From Grifola frondosa (taxonomy: Eukaryota; Basidiomycota; Agaricomycetes; Polyporales; Grifolaceae): a stretch of 64,000 bases of DNA. The stretch lies in contig LUGG01000018.1 in assembly GCA_001683735.1 (NCBI GenBank), forward strand, positions 62,001 to 126,000, written 5' to 3'. Within the stretch, counting starts at the first letter, position 1; each line of letters starts with the position of its first letter. Positions 59,401 through 64,000 of this stretch are shown here, one piece after another. The notes below the pieces were generated by a model that searched no databases, had not been told where the DNA came from, and saw nothing but the letters and a program-made list of their open reading frames with translations. Position numbers and translations under genes: made by a program.

Positions 59401-61054
59401 TCTTCACTCACGTGAGCGACGTGCCTTCCGACTACGGTGAACGTCGCGCTGCTCTCCGTCGAACCGAGTGGCCAAACGTGGAGACGTGATCAGAGGACGG
59501 ACACAAGCACTCACGCCCAGCCCTTTTTTTCTTCCCGTTTAATGCCCTATGGTAGGCGAAATATACCATCATGCAATACAATACGCCCAGCCCTTGTGGA
59601 AGAATGGAGTATGGATAGGCCGGAGTGCAGCAAATTGTCACCGTGGGCAAAAGTCCCCTGGGGCATTCCGGTGTTTAGACATATCTGCAAAAGAGGTCGC
59701 CGAGCGCGGAGCGGTGCGCCGTATCGTTTCAATTGATAGCTCCCCGCATATGACACACCGGAATACGTGTCCATTTCGGACATGATTCCTTGACTTTGTA
59801 TTGCAGCGCCCCCACCGTCGTCCATTCCTTGGGAGTTTCCAGTGCAGACGTCGGGCCGCGCTGCGCCCCATGCCGCGGAAATGATGCCGCGGGTTTCGTG
59901 GGCAGCAGGCTTCGCTCCTTCTAGCGGCGGGCAGCATCGACGTTCGCTCACTGCCATTCAGTATCGTGCGTTTAGTCATGCAAGGAAGTCCCGACTTAAA
60001 TCCCGGGAAGGAAGGGCTCCGCGCTAGATGCGGGTTTTGGGCGTCGGGTTACCGAGGCGGGCCCCTTCAAGTCCGTTGGTAAACCTTGTTGGCCTTCTAT
60101 GCGAGGTCCAGCGGATCGCAGTATGGCCAGGCACACTTCAGTTCCTCGGAGTGCGGGGCATGAAGCTTGAGCGTACTATGTGGCGCTGGAGATCTGAGGC
60201 AGCCCAGGTGATTTGCTGGTATCTCACGGACGAGTCGGCTCGTCGGAACGCAGGTGGTGACATGGCGGTTGGTAGACGGATACCAGATGATGGTCGTGCA
60301 TGCATCATCGATGCAGAGACGGTCTCCTTGGACAACTGCAGCACCACCGGTACGTTGTTGCGAACAAAGTGATCAGCAGGTTAAATGCTACCGGATGGCT
60401 GAAAGGAGCTGATGGGAAGCGTGTTGCATTCGTGATGGTGCTGCGCTGCCTTCACGGCGCAGGATTTCTCATTGTGTTCGAGCCGCTGTAGTTATGTTGG
60501 CGGGGCATCGTTGAGGGTGAGCGCGAGTGTATTGTGTGGTATGAGGATGTGGCATGGGGAAATGGCTTATGTGGGAGGATGGTGTGTGGGGAAGATGGAT
60601 CTCGATGGATAGTGATCATTCTCATTGGACATTTTCCCTGCGAAGCCAAGGTCGCTGTGCTAAGCCGTTTTGGGCGACGAAGTGCATCTGATCTTCGAAC
60701 GTGCCTATGGTCAAATCGGATGTGCTGCCGTATGAACTTCTCGAATAAAATGCCATTAGTTTGTGGGACTTCTTGAGTGTCGAATGTGAGAGTTGAGAGT
60801 CAGGATTGAGGCCTAGGTTGAGAGGGGAAAAGGAGGAGAGTGAGGCACGTGGTTGACGAGGAAAGGGAAGGGGCGGTCGTTGCGCGGTTGGTTGTGATGG
60901 CGCACGCGCACATCGTTCTCGATATGTTTCGCTCTCCGGAACACATTCTACCCTACTAGCTCCCCATTAAACGTTTTCCCGTAATCTCGCGCTGGTCGTG
61001 CATCCTATCCACCATCCTACTCTTGCCATCCCTCTCCCACCACCACCACTCTTT
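56466..61054. other. 4.6 kb gene-free region
   Basis: No gene could be supported. Open frames up to about 165 codons occur on both strands, but they overlap each other, lack motifs and look like GC-rich chance frames. One hydrophobic open stretch (58278-58652, 124 residues) is listed under rejections. A diverged direct repeat sits at about 58617-58845. No transposase, reverse transcriptase, LTR or RNA gene was recognised. The right end must include the LIM-gene promoter. Confidence 0.5.
58617..58845. repeat. Diverged tandem duplication, unit about 110 nt
   Basis: Two adjacent copies share TATTATATTGAAGG followed by TAATATT, then GTGTTCTCA and ATTTTCTTC-CACA elements in the same order, offset by about 110 nt (first copy from about 58617, second from about 58727). 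The copies differ by several substitutions and small indels. Confidence 0.65.
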
Positions 61055-63761
61055 ATGGCCCAACTCCTCAATCCCCCACCCGCCCCAGCGCGTATATCCC
61101 AAATCTTGCCAACAGTCAAGTGCTCAAACTGCAACCAGCCTGTCCCAATCTCAGACCTCGGCGACCATGTCTGCGCACCCGTCCCTCCCTTGCCTTCCAA
61201 ACCCTCCGCCTCCATAGCAGCCCTTCTCCCACAGCGCTACCAGAGCCTCGTCTCTCCCGCTCCCCGTCTCCACAGGCCCGCCAGCAACCTGCACGCACAC
61301 CACAGATCCCCCCAGTCCAACCTGCACGCAGAGCCAGCCCGGCACCCTCGTCACAGTCGCGAGCCTCTCGCACGGCCTCCACAGCCTCCTCCCTCAGCGC
61401 GCGCAGTGACACTCGCCCAGAACGCATCCCGAGCCCCCTTGCGCGAGATACGAGGTCTGATGCACAGAAGGTAGCGTTCCCTTCCATTCCCCCACCTTCG
61501 GACCCATCGAGGATACCCGCCGCCAATGCCGGCCGCACGTCCGCACACCCACCAGACGTGTCCGGGCGTACATCGTCCGAGTCCGCCAGGTCGTCCACCC
61601 AGGGACGCGGCTTTGCGCCTCCCACGAGTCCCGGGCCGCGCCCACGCGCCCCGTCCACCACTAGCCTTCGGGCTGCCATCGCAGCCCGTCACCCTGCGCC
61701 GTCCAATTTGCGTCCTCGCGCCGAGACGACCATCATTGCCCGCCCGCCGGTGGACCAGGGTCCCGAAATCATCTATTCCACTGATCAAAGGGTAGGTGCG
61801 GCCAGCAACGAGCCTCCGCACACGCGCGCACCGTCCAGTATGAGCCTTCGGCCGTCGTTTGAACAGCGTCCGCCCATGCCGCCGAGCACCCCCGTGCCCG
61901 TCGCAGCGCCGTCGTCGGATCTTGACACGAAAATTGGCGGGGAAGCGGGGATGGCTGGCGTCGGGCGAAGGGGATTCGCTGCCGCAGCGCGTGCGGCGAT
62001 GTTCACGATTAATCATGTACGTGCCGGGGAGGGTGGGCCGTGGTCTGATATATCTCCTGTGCAAGGCATGGATGGCAGACGAGCAAACGCACCTAAATTT
62101 TTGGATATTGCTTCAGCAACAAAATACGGCGAGTGTTTGTGCATTCCGCTATTTTAGTGAAGGCGTGCTGACATCGGATTTCTTCAGCCTCAGTAAATAC
62201 ACCCCCGCTCTCTGCAGGTTCCGGCACATCTTCGCTCTCTCCGCACTCTCCTTTTTCGCAGTCGCCGGTACTAAACGGCCTCTCGTCTCCCAATTCACGA
62301 ACGCCGTCCAACTTCAACCCCACATCACCCTCTTCTGGTCCCGCGATCGCATCGTCTCCGACCAGCCCAGAGGGCTCGCTCCACCTCAGGGACCGCGTTA
62401 TCCCGCCCTCGCACGACCCCCGAAGATCCCGCTCCCGGACCCGCCATCGACTCCCCGGCTACCGTTCTTCGAGAAATTCAAAAATAAGCTGCCAATCGTC
62501 GATACGAGCAAGCCCGAGCCTAAGCCCGAAGCCGAGCCCGCCTCCGCGGACCCGTCGCCGCTCTCCCCGCAGAGGAGTCTGAGTATGGCGGACTCGCGTA
62601 TGCGGACTCCACCGCCGATGACGAGGACGACGAGGACGACAAGCCCCTCAGGGCGAGCCCGCTTCCGCTATCGGCGCCGGCACATGTCGCGGCCGCCAGG
62701 ACTAACGTGGTCCGCTTCCCCTCCGTCTCGGACCACTCCGAGTCCAAGTACACGTCCTCCTCATCCTCCTCCTCGTCGGCGACCGCGCGCCTCCCGATGC
62801 GCAGCCTATCCCAGTCGACGGCCGCGTCCGCGTACTCGGCACGCTCCGCTGCGAAGTCGACGGGCGCGCTCGACCGCGCGATGGAGACGCTGTTCGAGGA
62901 GGATCCCACATCGCCCACTTCGTCTGCGACGCTGTTCCCACAGGAAAGCCAGCGCGACAGCAAGCCGCCGAAGCTGCCCGTGCGCTCGCACACGAGTCCG
63001 ACGCTCAGCACGGGTCGGCTTGACGCGCGCTCGTCCAAGCGCTCCGTGAAGACGAGGATGTGCGTGCGCTGCGAAAGGGCGATCGACGACGGGCGGTGGA
63101 TCCAGATGGACGGGGGGAGCGTGCTGTGCGACCGGTGCTGGAAGAATATGTATCTGCCGAAAGTGGGTGCTACTTCGTCCCGACGTGTCTGTCGTTGCGC
63201 AGTGGCTGACGTGCTTGCTGCAGTGCCGCCGCTGTAATTTAACCATCGAGAAACAGGCGGTGTCGTCCTCGGACGGCCAACTTAAAGGAAAATATCACAG
63301 AGAATGCTTTAATTGCCATACATGCCACGTACGTCCTGCTCTCCTCTCTGCTCATCCGCATGGCTGAGCGCCTGGACGTGCAGAAACCGTTCCCGGATAA
63401 GAGCTTTTACGTGTTCGACGGCAAGCCGTTCTGTGCGTACCACTACCATGAGGCGAACGACTCGCTGTGCGCGGCGGCGACGTGCGGGCAGCCGATCGAG
63501 GGCCCGTGCGCGGTGTCGCACGCGGGCGACCGGTACCACCCCGAGCACCTGCTGTGCGAGTACCCGCGCTGCGCGGAGCGGCTCGTGGAGTACTATGAGG
63601 TGGACGGGCGCATGCTGTGCGAGCGGCACGCGCAGGTCGTGGACGACGGGCTCGACGTCCCCGAGGAGGAGCTCGGTGCGCGCGGGGAGAGCACGCGCGC
63701 GATGAAGCGCACGACGCGGTTCATCGACATCGCGGGGCTCGGCGGGAGCGCGCTGCGGTAG
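61055..63761 (+). CDS. Three-LIM-domain protein (paxillin/Pxl1-like)
   Basis: Probable cytoskeletal or cell-polarity adaptor. Start MAQLLNPPPAPARISQILP, then a small Cys/His motif (VKCSNCNQPVPISDLGDHVC). A long Ser/Pro/Arg-rich disordered region fills about 61200-63040. The C-terminus has three LIM domains: CVRCERAIDDGRW to CDRCWKNMYLPKC; CRRCNLTIEKQA to CFNCHTCHKPFPDKSFYV and FCAYHYHE; CAAATCGQPIEG, YHPEHLLCEYPRCAERLVEY to LCERH. It ends MKRTTRFIDIAGLGGSALR, TAG at 63759-63761. At least three one-base frame losses occur in the disordered part (about 61185-61225, 62410-62440, 62550-62580). An intron is likely from about 62015 to 62217. Paxillin-like Pxl1 of yeasts has the same LIM-at-the-end layout; orthology is inferred, not proved. 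Confidence 0.82.
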
Positions 63762-64000
63762 TGGGTTTCGGATTTATGGAGAGCGCCGTTGGTTTCGTTT
63801 GCGCTTCGCTTCTCTTCTCTTCTCTTCTTTGGACGGGCGTTGTGGACGTTTGGTTGTGATTGTATCTTCGCCATGAACCATAGCCGTACTTATTCCCTTC
63901 TCTCGTGCATACCCATCTCTAGCCCATCTAGCCAAGTCATTTCTGTGGATCTAGGACTTTATCTCAGTGCTTCTTGGACAACCAGAGCCCTTTGGACAGC
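63762..64000. other. 3' flank of the LIM gene
   Basis: The downstream region contains a TTCTC-type pyrimidine repeat (about 63811-63830). Nothing else was seen before the window ends. Confidence 0.4.

Noticed and set aside
61116..61679. 187-codon minus strand open frame
   Set aside because: It is a shadow of the GC-rich Ser/Pro/Arg region of the LIM gene.

Overview
The window is nuclear DNA of a filamentous basidiomycete (Agaricomycetes). The evidence is dense short introns of about 50-60 nt, Agaricomycete-type F-box and kinase-like families, a secreted copper radical oxidase, and a cellulose-binding cytochrome (AA8-CBM1) of the kind known from white-rot fungi. About 24 protein genes and one tRNA gene are supported. 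No CRISPR array, rRNA, plasmid or phage element was seen.

Layout, left to right: HFM1/Mer3 meiotic helicase (+), TIM54 (-), SNW1/Prp45 splicing factor (+), FAN1 nuclease (-), a kinase-like fragment (+), NEDD1-like WD40 protein (-), tRNA-Arg(CCU) (+), copper radical oxidase (-), F-box protein (-), PNO1 (-), DUF3835/URI-like protein (+), GPI mannosyltransferase III (+), F-box/LRR-like protein (+), Cys-rich hypothetical (-), an empty 1.5 kb, mitoribosomal mS38 (-), retropepsin-like conserved protein (-), AA8-CBM1 cytochrome (-), SNU13 (+), UBC9 (-), SAM methyltransferase (+), proteasome beta-5 (+), SAC/hSac2 phosphatase (+), ERF2 DHHC palmitoyltransferase (+), Zn2Cys6 transcription factor (+), a 4.6 kb gene-free stretch, and a three-LIM protein (+).

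Most genes are housekeeping: splicing, ribosome biogenesis, proteasome, SUMO conjugation, mitochondrial import, GPI anchors and DNA repair. They sit in ordinary convergent and divergent pairs rather than in a pathway cluster. The two secreted oxidative proteins lie about 15 kb apart and fit a wood-decay lifestyle.

The strongest cross-cutting observation is a series of single-base frame breaks inside otherwise conserved genes, including ones expected to be essential (proteasome beta-5, SNW1). Draft-assembly indels explain these best. Other notable points are a SUMO-motif cluster in FAN1 (UBC9 is also in the window), a 9-nt micro-exon encoding the start of a CBM1, a 16-nt micro-exon in the methyltransferase, three GC-AG introns, and an added N-terminal domain on the copper radical oxidase. 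I did not find a clearly new multi-gene system. All assignments come from reading motifs, not from database searches.
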